Assembly (NCBI GenBank): GCA_951799445.1
Contig: OX637293.1
Coordinates: 17,732,001 to 17,796,000, forward strand
Length of the DNA stretch: 64,000 bases
Source: Pseudisothecium myosuroides
Lineage: Eukaryota; Streptophyta; Bryopsida; Hypnales; Lembophyllaceae
Direction: 5' to 3'
The position numbers and the translations under genes are program-made. This document shows positions 25,700 through 35,551 of the stretch, in pieces. The number at the start of each line of letters is the position of its first letter. The first letter of the stretch is position 1. The notes beneath the pieces were generated by a model that saw nothing but the letters and a program-made list of their open reading frames with translations, ran no database searches and was not told the DNA's origin.

Positions 25700-25812
25700 T
25701 TAAACAATCCCTCATCTATTAAAATACATTAGACCATCAATTAAAACAATTATACAAAAAAATATTAGTCAAATTTTTAAGCAATATAATAAATCATAAT
25801 ACAAAAATTCAA

Positions 25813-25817
<5 letters not shown>

Positions 25818-25843
<26 letters not shown>

Positions 25844-25860
25844 TACATACATGCATGCAT
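25818..25860. repeat. (TA)n microsatellite with ATAC/ATGC tail
   Basis: About 13 TA dinucleotides run into ACATACATGCATGCAT, a simple repeat with dyad symmetry. Confidence 0.9.
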
Positions 25861-26249
25861 AGATCTAGAAGAGTAATTTTTGAGGAATCTTTCAAATAAA
25901 TAAAATTTGGATGCTATCCAAATCATCCTTATTGAAAAACAATTTATTTATCAAACAATAAATTTTTAACACAAAATAATGTGGATGAAAATAATAGGAA
26001 CCTATACTCAAATAAAATCAATACTATAATATAGAGAGTATTGAGAATTTACAATGGGACTTGTAAATCTTTATTTGGACATATCTTTGGGTGACATAAT
26101 GCTATTATATTATTTTCTACTAAATATGTACTTGTTTGTGAGTGATTTCAAATATAAAAATTAGTCATGCATGGTGAGCGGGTGGGACCCTTTCAACTTT
26201 TACGGTGGTTTATTTTTAAGGTGCATTCCATTTGAGTACACAAACATGG

Positions 26250-27620
26250 CAATGTTATAAGCTACTTCCCGTTTGTTCACAACCCTTCATCATCATCCAC
26301 TTGCTTACAACCATCAAGTTGGTTCATCAACTAAGTATTTGCCTACAACCCTTTATCATTGTTTTGTTTGCTCATCCATCATCCACTTTTTTACAACGAT
26401 ATGTACCATCATCCAAGCTTATTTACAATACTTCATCTCCATCCACTCACTTGTACGTGACCACTATCTCAACCATCACCTACTAGCTTGCTCACAACCA
26501 TTTGGTATATTGTACTCATTTACAACTATTCATCTCTACCAGAGTCCAATCCCAATCCCATCATTCACGCATTTCTTACAACATTGCATTTCCATCCACT
26601 CACTTGTACGTCACGCCCATTTTCAACCTAATTACACACCAACCTCAATTTGTATCTATTCAATTGTACATGACGATCAGTTTTAACCCTATCACTTACC
26701 AACCTTCATCTTTTCAACTTACTTGTACGTTGCGGCCACTTTCAACCTAATTACATACCAACCTCGATTTCTATCTCTTCAATTGTACGTGACGGTCAGT
26801 TTTAACCTTATCACTCATCAACCTCCATCTCTTCAACTCACTTGTACGTTGCGGCCACTTTCAACCCAATTACACACCAAACTCAATTTCTATCTATTTA
26901 GTTGTACGTGACGATTAGTTTTAACTCTATCACTCACCAACCTCCATCTCTTCATCTCACTTGTACGTTACGACCACTTTCAACCTAATTACATACCAAT
27001 CTCAATTTCTATCTCTTCAATTGTACGTGACGGTTAGTTTTAACCATATCACTCACCAACCTCCATCTCTTCAATTGTATGTGGTGATTAGTTTTAACCC
27101 TATCACTCACCAACCTCCATCTCTTCCACTCACTTGTACGTTGCGGCCACTTTCAACCTAATTACATACCAACCTCGATTTCTATCTCTTCAATTGTACA
27201 TGACGGTCAGTTTTAACCTTATCACTCATCAACCTCCATCTCTTCCACTCACTTGTACGTTGCAGCCACTTTCAACCTAATTACATACCAACCTCAACTT
27301 CTATCTCTTCAACAATTCTTCAATTGTACGTAACGGTCAGTTTTAATCCTATCACTCACCAACCCCATCTCTTCAACTCACTTGTACATTACAACCACTT
27401 TCAACCTAATTACATACCAACCTCAATTTCCATCTATTCAACTGTACGTGAAAGTCATTTTTTACCCTATCAGTGGCACCAACCTCCATCTCTATCTACT
27501 CACTTGTACGTGACCATCAATTTCAACCTAATTACTCATCAATTTTCATGGCTCCATTTCTATCTATTCACTCGTATGTGACTATCAATTTTCAACAATT
27601 TGATCTAATTTCTAACAACC
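26250..27620. repeat. Minisatellite, 119-bp unit made of two about 60-bp half-units
   Basis: The marker CTTGTACGTTGCGGCCACTT, or a variant, recurs with starts at about 26731, 26850, 26969, 27142, 27261 and 27390. The spacing is 119 bp, apart from one step of 173 (an extra half-unit) and one of 129 (a short insertion). Two half-units alternate: one with TTGTACGTGACGGTCAGTTT and CTATCACTCACCAACC, the other with the marker and CAACCTAATTACATACC. Copies at both edges, from 26250 and to 27620, are more diverged. Long open frames here rotate between frames because 119 is not a multiple of three. Confidence 0.92.
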
Positions 27621-27659
27621 ATTTGCCATCTTGTACTCTCTTACAACTTTTCATCACCA

Positions 27660-28400
27660 CCGTGGCTTAATTCCAATCTACAATTGTGCTTAATATTTTT
27701 GTTGTTGTTGTGACATTTTCCATATTCATATCAATCCAAAAGATGCTTCGACCATGGCATGTTGAATATAACATTAAACTTGAAAAATTCACTTGATTGC
27801 TTACCCCTAAGCGCCGAGCGCGTGCTGCTCAAAAGCAGAGCATCAATGGACCTGCTGCTAGAAAAGTTGGCCTCCTTACTTCAAAAATAACATCTATGAG
27901 ACGTGGCCATTCAAATTGTGTGAGGGTTAGGGAGGGTTGCTTTGGAAAAAATTGTGTAAATTTCCACCGTACGGATTTGGAGATTATAATGGTCAAAGGT
28001 GAGTTGAAAATGAGTTGTCGATGAAAATGTTGGTGGCCGGTTCCAGCACTTCGAAAATTTGCATGAATGGATGCAAGTGGACTCTTGCCCTAAATTTCTC
28101 TAGTAGGGGGTAAGGTCAGCAACTTTGTGACAACCAACCAATTTCCACAATTTTATGATGTTGCGGAGGGTAATCACTATGGCCATGAATGTGCGAGCCA
28201 GATAGTGCAAATTAGAGACAAATCAGGTGCTTCTGATGGTTGGGCTCGGTGCAACCTTTACCAAAAAAAGGTGAAATCATGGAAACGCATTATTCTTTCT
28301 ATTGACATTAGAAGAGATTCGGAGGCAAAACAAAACTATGGTATTCTGGACTGTGGGAACTTGGGAACACCCTAGGAACTGTAATTTGATGTGGCCGAGG
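27660..28400. other. GC-richer islet without a recognised gene
   Basis: Open frames at 27797-28024 and 28127-28375 on the plus strand have unremarkable composition and no family resemblance that I can see. This could be a decayed gene or part of a repeat. I do not call a gene. Confidence 0.4.
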
Positions 28401-28550
28401 GAGTGCCACATCAAAAATTAATATTTAATTAATATTTAATAAAATTTTAATATTTTTTAAATTATTTAAATTATTTAAATATTCTGGTTGTTTCCAGCAA
28501 GGGGAACATGTTGGAAACGGCCCTTCCTTGCCCTCAAATCTCCTCTGATG

Positions 28551-29459
28551 CCCCTAAATGTTCAAGGCATTTTTTGGCTCCAAACCATTGAAAATTGTCA
28601 ATTGTGATGTGATCACTCAAGAAACCAAAATTTAAAAAGAAATCTCTAATTGTAGGATCTTATAATTCACTTGTCTCAAATTATGTGGTTAAACTTTCAT
28701 GAAGTTTGACCGTACGGATTGGAAGATATTAGCATTTGAAGTTGGATAAATAAGTTTTATTGAACTATGGTTTGCAATTTCAGATGACTTTGACTACCAT
28801 TTATGGATTTTTTTTGCACTACGGACCATAAATTTAAATTTTTTTATGTTGAACATTTGAGTTGAAAGTTGGGAAATTTTTTTCAGAAAAAACACACTTG
28901 AATTTCATTCATTAAAAAATTGTGAAGTAGAAGTAGGTCTGAGATTGAACAAAACACTAAATCATTAGTAGCTCTAAGATGGAATTGAAACACCATAATT
29001 CCAATGGTGAGATTGTTCATAGAAACAAACTTAACCTTGTCAAAAAAAATTGAATTTTTTTGAAAATTGCATTCAAAAATGAATTCTAAAAGTTTTTTTT
29101 AAAGATGTTTAGATTGCCCAAAAAACAAGACTATCCAAAACTTTTTCATTATTAGTCCAAATAGAATGAATCAAAGCTTCAAATGTAGACAAAAACATAA
29201 TCTTTCAAAAAAAAACTATAATTTAAAAATAATCATTTTTTTTGTGTTTTTTTGGTTTTGCTCGGCAAGTTGCTTTTAAGACTTCAGATGGCATATTTTT
29301 TGCTCCTAGGCACCGGTTGAAAGAAAATTACATTTTTAGGAAGCTAATGTGATTCTTTATCTTCAAAAAAAGTTTCAAAAAATCAAGTCAAAATTTGAGG
29401 TCACACAAGCCTGCCTAAAATCCCATGTGTCCCCCGAGGGGACTTTGGTCCTTTAGGGG
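28551..29459. mobile_element. TTAA-family MITE, about 909 bp, flank mutated
   Basis: The left end is CCCCTAAATGTTCAAGG. The right end is GGTCCTTTAGGGG followed by TTAT (29460-29463) instead of TTAA; the left flank is GATG. It runs in the same orientation as the copy at 24761, sharing GACCGTACGGATTGGAAGAT and TTTGCTCCTAGGCACCG segments. Confidence 0.7.
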
Positions 29460-29463
29460 TTAT

Positions 29464-31289
29464 AAAAGATTCTTAGTCATCAATAATTTTTTAGCTTAAA
29501 AAAAAAAGATTGAGAAAATTTTATATCATTATGGATAAATGTGGTTATTTTTTGAATGAAGGATATTATCATTTATGCTTTTTCATTTCTCTACAAGCAA
29601 AAAATAAACCTAATTGTAATATTGACTCTATCTATGAACTTCAATGTAAATGAACGGATTTAAATCTTTTTTTTCATTTATTGAGCTGAGAATTTCAAAT
29701 GTGTTTGGATTGTATCAGTGTATTTAACAATATTAACCAACGTTGGAGGGGCCTTTTTGCTCCTCGTAGAAGCGCCTCCTATTGTTGCAACCTCTTCGGT
29801 TAATGTAGCCACCAGTTGTAAAGTAGCCATGCTCTCTTGACTTTGCATCAGTCACTAATCACTAATGAATCTCGAGCCAATGGTTTGGTTCATATTATTA
29901 TATATAAAGTTTTTGGCAAACATCCCTGGAGGAATTATCCTTGCTTTCAAGAGGAAGGAATTAGGCCACTTAACAATGTTATGTGTTTTGTACCTTGGTC
30001 ATAGGGGGCCACATCCTTCTAGGATTTAAAAATATTCAAAATTTTTGTGATACCACAAATGTGGTAACCCTAAAACAATGTTGAGGATGAAAGTGTTCTA
30101 TAGATGACTTCACTACTCACTGTAGAAACAAAGTGAATGCATCTATTGGTTACTTGGTTCATTAATCAGAGCATTTTGGTGACTGCCTTGACCATGGGGC
30201 TGCGTCGTTTTAGGTTAAGTCTATTTCCGACTGTTTCTTGACCTTTCAACTGCTCTTCCTGGTTCACAGGCTTATCTTTTCCAGCTTTCATCTGTCACCC
30301 AACAGTCAAATAGTGCAGCCACGGCTTATCATCTTTGAATTCCGTGCTGGTTATCAACATGATTTGTATCCACACTAGCCGCTGCCCACACTGTTACGTT
30401 ATGATCACCACGCTTCTTCAGTTTGGATATTACGGAATCGATCCATTGTGCAGCCCGTCCGTCCGCCTGTCAGTCCATCCCGGCTTCAGAGAACTGAAGA
30501 GCTAGATCATGATCAAGTTCAGCACTGAATGGCCTATAAACAGACAAAGCGAAGCATCTAGTCAATTTTCTTGGTCCTCGCTCCCGTCCTCCCGGCCATG
30601 CACTCAACTGAAAATTTATAAAAGTGGTTTGCAGCTTCGATAGAGTTCGATATCGATCAAGGCTTTAACGTACTGCAGAATCGATTGTTGTGGCTGCTGT
30701 CACATGCATGCTCTGACCGACCCTACCTTCGGCTCCGGCTGAATGCAATGACGACTGCCTTCATTTGAAATCGAGTGAGCGACGGGAGAACTTTCGAAGT
30801 CAAATAATGAAGCTGATTGAATTGGTGGTCCCCTGCCCGACCTTTCCGTTCCTCATGAGTGCGGCAGGGCCCAATATTTTTTCTGCAGAGCATTGTACAG
30901 TAGCTGATTTCCAGGTGTTTTTCGCCGTTGCTTTTTCTCCTCTTCCCGAAGCACTCAGGGTTCCAGAATCAAACAACTGCAGCAACAAAGGGCTGGGCAG
31001 ATCATGTGTGCTCCAATTTGTTGAGATAACTTACAACTGTCCTTGTGCAGGCGCTGGGATTCCATGGTCAGCTGAATTGGAGGATTCTGCTTACTAAATT
31101 GTAATTTTAGATTCTCTGGCATGCTGTGATACTGAGGGCAGTTGTTTTGTTTTTTTAATTTATTCATTTTGGAGAAGTAGCCAATTGTTTCTTCAATATT
31201 CATGTAACACTTGGGTGATACTTGGTGATATCTGTATGAAAATTAGGTAATATCTAGGTAAAATTTGTCTAGTAGTCTCAAAATGCATT
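29464..31289. other. Gene-free stretch with a moderate-GC islet (about 30.2-31.1 kb)
   Basis: Base composition rises to near gene-like levels between about 30200 and 31100, and one open frame of 110 codons (30765-31097) lies there. It resembles no family I know and has no evident splice partners. It may be a gene remnant, a non-coding transcript or old repeat DNA. Confidence 0.4.
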
Positions 31290-31767
31290 AGTAATTTGAC
31301 TTTTTGACTCGAAAAATGAAAATTTTCTTTACAAAAAATGACCAATTGGCAAAAAAATTGCTTCCCATGTAGATTAAATGATAATCTATGAGAAACAAAA
31401 TTTTAAGTTTTTTATTCTAATTTTTTGTGATTTTTTTTGGACCCACTGATTGTGCCATAACTTTTGCTCCCAAGCATCGATTGAAATTAAAAATTATATT
31501 TCCCAAAAGCTAATGTGTTTTTTCTATCTTGACCAAAAGTTTCAAAAAATTGCAACAAATATTGAGACCATTGGAACCAATATGGGCAATTTTGTTAAAA
31601 TGGCATGAAAACAGTTCAGAGCAGCCGTCCTAAAATCTATACCAGTCCTACATGGTGAAAATGGCACATCGTCAAAGTGGCACTTGGAATACCGCCATTT
31701 TAACGAAACTGCCCATCTATCCAAAATCCATTTTATACCCTTAGGGAGCACTGGGACTTTAGGGCGG
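31290..31767. mobile_element. TTAA-family MITE fragment hosting a second MITE
   Basis: Shows the right-hand part of the 939-bp family: CATAACTTTTGCTCCCAAGC, AAAGCTAATGTGTTTTTTCT, and an end ACTTTAGGGCGG before TTAA (31768-31771). It is interrupted at 31584-31714 by an unrelated element. The left terminus is not visible. Confidence 0.65.
31584..31714. mobile_element. GGGCAATTT-terminus MITE, 131 bp, nested
   Basis: The ends GGGCAATTTTGTTAAAATGG and CCATTTTAACGAAACTGCCC are inverted repeats of about 22 bp. A longer copy of the same element is at 63804-63993. It sits within the TTAA-family fragment, about 540 bp upstream of the VPS55-like start codon. Confidence 0.75.
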
Positions 31768-31771
31768 TTAA

Positions 31772-32253
31772 AGAGGTTCTCATGGACTCAACTGCACCTG
31801 CTGATACCCTCCAGAATGGAGAATTTCGCAACACACGGATCCGCTCACATTCGAGAACCTGAGATACCCCGATATAGCCTGTGCACATTCTCTAATACCC
31901 TGAGATACCCTCATGCCTCGGTTCTCGGAGATACCCTGCGCACTGACGTCGTCTTCGTCGTCTTCATCCTCATCCTCGTCCTCGCAGGCAGCAGGGACGT
32001 CGAGGTGGGGCTAGGCTCAGAAAAACATGTCCAAGCGGAGCAGCGATTAGGCTTAACCCTGGAGCGCCCACAAGGAAGTAGTCATGGCTATGAGCATCGA
32101 AGGTACCCCCCTTCCAATAATTCTCTCACTATTTCTTTAATCTCTTTCCCCGGCCGTCGCTGTCGGTGCTGCCTTGACTTGTCTTCGTCGTTAGGGGTCT
32201 AGCCTGCCGTTTCTCGAATTTCGTTTCCGGGAATTGCGATCGATTTGGTAGCT
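31772..32253 (+). promoter_or_regulatory. Upstream region of the VPS55-like gene
   Basis: GC-rich for this window. It contains five spaced GAGATACCC/GAGATACCCT-like boxes (31859-31950) and a CGTCGTCTTC/CTCATCCTCGTC simple-repeat tract (31947-31985). It is expected to hold the promoter and 5' UTR. The boxes are a visual observation, with no known factor assigned. Confidence 0.4.
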
Positions 32254-34229
32254 ATGGCGATGAAGCTGGGAGGTATGGGCCTTTTTCTGATATGCGGACC
32301 TGTTTTTTGGTTTGTATCGTGGTGGAGGCGAGGGTAATTTGTGGACGGTGGCGTGAATTCGGTTTGATTGTTGATTTTGATATTTAATTGACGATTTCAG
32401 GTGTGGTGTTATAGAGGATTTGAACTTTGGTGGAGCATTGGGTCGTGTCGTCGCAGTCAGGGGTTCTGGGATTTTCAGAACAGAGTGCGCAATAGTCTTG
32501 TAATGAATTGGAATTTCTACTCTCAGAAGTGTTTCATTGAGGCTCGGCTTTCGAGGTTCCGCAGTTTGGGTAGCAGCTGGCATGGTATTATGAGGGGAGG
32601 CCTCGTTTTAGGGATATTGTCAAGGGAAAGTATTTCAGGTCTTAGTATTGTGAGGTGGAGCCGTGGAGCTTATGGTCAATTTTAGGGTTAGAAGGACAGG
32701 GCTGGGGAGTACTGCAGATCTCGTCATGTTGATAATGATTTCTGTTTAATTTGGGTGTTTACGTGCTGTTTGTTTTCCGAATTCGAGAATTCATTCTGCT
32801 CTTCTCTTCTGTGACACATTCTAGTTCAGGGGATTTCTGATTCTGTTTTCGTGATCGGAAGTGGATACAGACTCTAATCTGACCTGAATTTTCGTGAACG
32901 TTTCAACGTCTCTCAGTGAATTGCTACTACACACTGCCTTGAATTTGAACTTCAGGAAAATATTGGTGATTTTGGATTCATACTAACGCTTCGGAGCTGA
33001 TATTGCTTTGCAATGGTTTTTCCTGATGACATCTGTCGTATTCATCCTGCAGTACTGGTGGGGTTAGCATTCTTGTTCTCAGTTGGATTCCTGCTTCAGA
33101 TTCTGGTAATGTTTTCCTCTTTTCTTGATTCCAGTCTTGACATTCGTGAGAGTAGATAGGCCTTGTTCTTACATGGGAATTTGGATGTTTTCTCCTGACC
33201 TCGCGCAAACCGCCTCCTTTATCATTGTAGACATCTTACCTGCTGTATTTGGGTTCATGTTTCAGTTTATCAATCTGAGACTAAGGAATATGTCTGTCTG
33301 TTCTTTCAGGGATGTGCTTTGTACAATAACTGGTGGCCGATGCTCACTGGTAAGAAGCTCTTCCTGCTCTTTTTGGGGTTCTGACGCTTGCCCCCGAGGT
33401 GTCCAAGCTAAAATAGAAAGTCCACTTTGGAAGCTTATAGTTGATTATAATAACTGCCAAGACAAATTTCTATTGTTTAGAAATGTAGGGTATGAGTTTT
33501 CTCTCTATTGGTACATCTTGTTACCTTCCTTGAAACTTTTTAAATGATTGCAACTCCTGAAGATATGGAAGCGGACATTGTTGGCCATCTGGGCCCTTAG
33601 GGTTAACCAATACTTTCTGAGTAAACATATACCTTTGCAAGTTTCCATGATATATTGGTTCAGTGCATGTTTGTGCGCTGAGATGTTAGATTTCTGGATT
33701 AGTGTATTGATTGCAAATGTTCAGATAATTAAATGAGTGCTTGGCCGTATCTGTTTCCAGGCCTAATGTATATAATGCTGCCGATGCCTTGCTTGTTTTT
33801 TGGAGGAGGTGCCTCTGGGCCTATGTATTCAGAAGGGAGCGAGTAAGTACTACATTCATCTTATCTCTTTAAGCCATTGTGATCCTTTGTTAATAGGAGT
33901 TGCTTTGTATGTTTTCAAGTCTTACTGTTTTTGACACTTATTTTGCAATTGAACAACAACTTGCTTCTTGTATTTATGATGTTTCAGTTGGTATTTGTAG
34001 TTTGACTATCTGTTTAATTGAAATCTTTTGTATTTGCATTTACAGATGGGAAGACGCAGCTAAGTTCCTCACTGGATTTTCATCTATTGGAAGCATTGCA
34101 ATCCCTGCCATTTTGCGGCATGCTGACCTGATCACAGGAGGCGCTATGTGGATTGAATTCACTGCATTCTTCATTCTGCTATCAACAGTGATGATATTTC
34201 AACATGTGAGTCAAGAGGACGATTACTGA
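32254..34229 (+). CDS. VPS55: VPS55/LEPROT-family endosomal sorting membrane protein, complete
   Basis: Family members are small four-helix membrane proteins of late endosomes. Vps55 pairs with Vps68 in yeast and is needed for traffic from endosome to vacuole. Exons: 32254-32272, 33053-33105, 33310-33349, 33761-33842 and 34046-34229. All introns are GT-AG with matching phases, giving 125 residues (family 120-140). Visible marks are VGFLLQILGCALYNNWWPML, the MLPMPCLFFGGG turn, a WEDAAKFLTG motif like the plant IDAAKFLTG, and SIGSIAIPAILRHADLI. The first exon codes only six residues (MAMKLG) plus one base. It was chosen because its GTATGG donor leaves the right phase and its ATG gives a family-like short N terminus. 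The gene converges on the ORP gene. Confidence 0.92.
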
Positions 34230-35551
34230 TGGGATGAATTTCGTCATATTTGTATAGCTGTCTTTTTTGCAAAGAAAGATCACAAAATAGTAGCTTATTG
34301 TTTAGGAATTCAGTCCATGAGAGGAATTTACCCATTGTGTTCAAATTGGGCCCTGACTTTCTATTGTATTGTACAACGTAAATTTCCCATGATCGGGGCA
34401 TTTGCAATCAAGCGTTCTGTCAAACTTGTAATTTATCGAGTTTCAGCATGATAAGAATACTACGTAGTTCCCTGGAATAGTATACGATCTCTTTTTTAGA
34501 GATGCGCTTTCATTGTCCATCACCGTGTTCTACGTAGGTGCTCTTTGGGAAGAGTCTGCATTAAGAAACAGAGCAAGAGAGGCCCATCAACATTCTTGCC
34601 TGAGACTTCAAGTAGAAAATCACATTACGAAAACGGAGATCGTGTAGTTGTTTATGAGCTGAAATCAAAGATGGATTACTTTAACCAATCTTGTCTTGTA
34701 AGAGTTTGACTACCGCAATTACTGTGGATCAGGGAATTGGTATGCCGATATCCACATGGCCTCAGGTTGCTTGAACTATGTTACAAGGTCCCTTCCAAAC
34801 CCAAGAATACCGGTATAGGTTCAGAATATCCTTGTGACCTTATCACTTTGATAACTTGTAGGCGAGTCTTGGAACCTGGGCATTTCTTGTAATTGAATAA
34901 AAGGAAACCCGAGAATATAGGAAAGAACCTTGCAATGCGGTTCTAGAATGTTGTGCTACGAACTTAGCATCCACAATTACTCGATTCCAGAAAAAGTGTC
35001 CTTGAAAATTGAAAGGAATATTCCTATATTGATTTCTCTTTTAAATTTTCCTACAATAAATCAATTGAAACTGAGGATACTGCTATACACAATGATAACT
35101 GGATTCTATCTTTCATCCAGCTGCAGTATCTTAACAATTGAAACCGGTATCATAACCGGTTGCCTATCAGAAACTAAAAATATTAAATAATGCAGGTGAC
35201 CAGGTCACAGCCAAGAAAGTGCGGTGGATTGCCCTACCATATCTCCATATGTACCTCATCTAATGAGCAGAACCCCTTCTACACTAAGAAGATTATGTGT
35301 TGGATATGGAGCCCAGACCCATTTTTGTAAAGTGGTCAAAAATGTTGTACATGACTATCACTAGGCTAAAATAGGGTTTGTGAAACCTCGCGACTCCTGC
35401 TCTAATTACGCACAAAGTGCTTCTTCTTTCCTCAAAATACTAGCTCCCTTGTGAACATTTGGAATGTACAGTTTTGAAATTGCATCTTCTGCAAGTGAAC
35501 TTTGACATATCTAGTATTTACCAAAGAGGATCCTTGAGCCCAATCAAACCT
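34230..35551. other. Convergent 3' intergenic region between VPS55-like and ORP genes
   Basis: No gene is seen. Both neighbours end here, so the 3' UTRs and polyadenylation sites of opposing transcripts should lie within it. A small palindrome (ACCGGTATCATAACCGGT) is at about 35142-35161. Confidence 0.6.

Noticed and set aside
26232..27581. Several overlapping open frames of 60-137 codons rich in Thr, His, Pro and Leu
   Set aside because: They arise from the 119-bp minisatellite. The period is not a multiple of three, so the same DNA is read in rotating frames. There is no coding constraint.
30765..31097. 110-codon open frame as a possible gene
   Set aside because: No recognisable motif, no convincing splice sites and no start context. 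It is left as an orphan islet instead.
31684..32202. 172-codon open frame before VPS55
   Set aside because: It begins inside a nested MITE, crosses a simple-repeat tract and has no recognisable domain. It is more likely promoter or 5' UTR sequence.
32254..34229. First read as a TMEM50-type small membrane protein
   Set aside because: The joined exons contain NNWWPML, LPMP..FFGG and DAAKFLTG, which are specific to the VPS55/LEPROT family.
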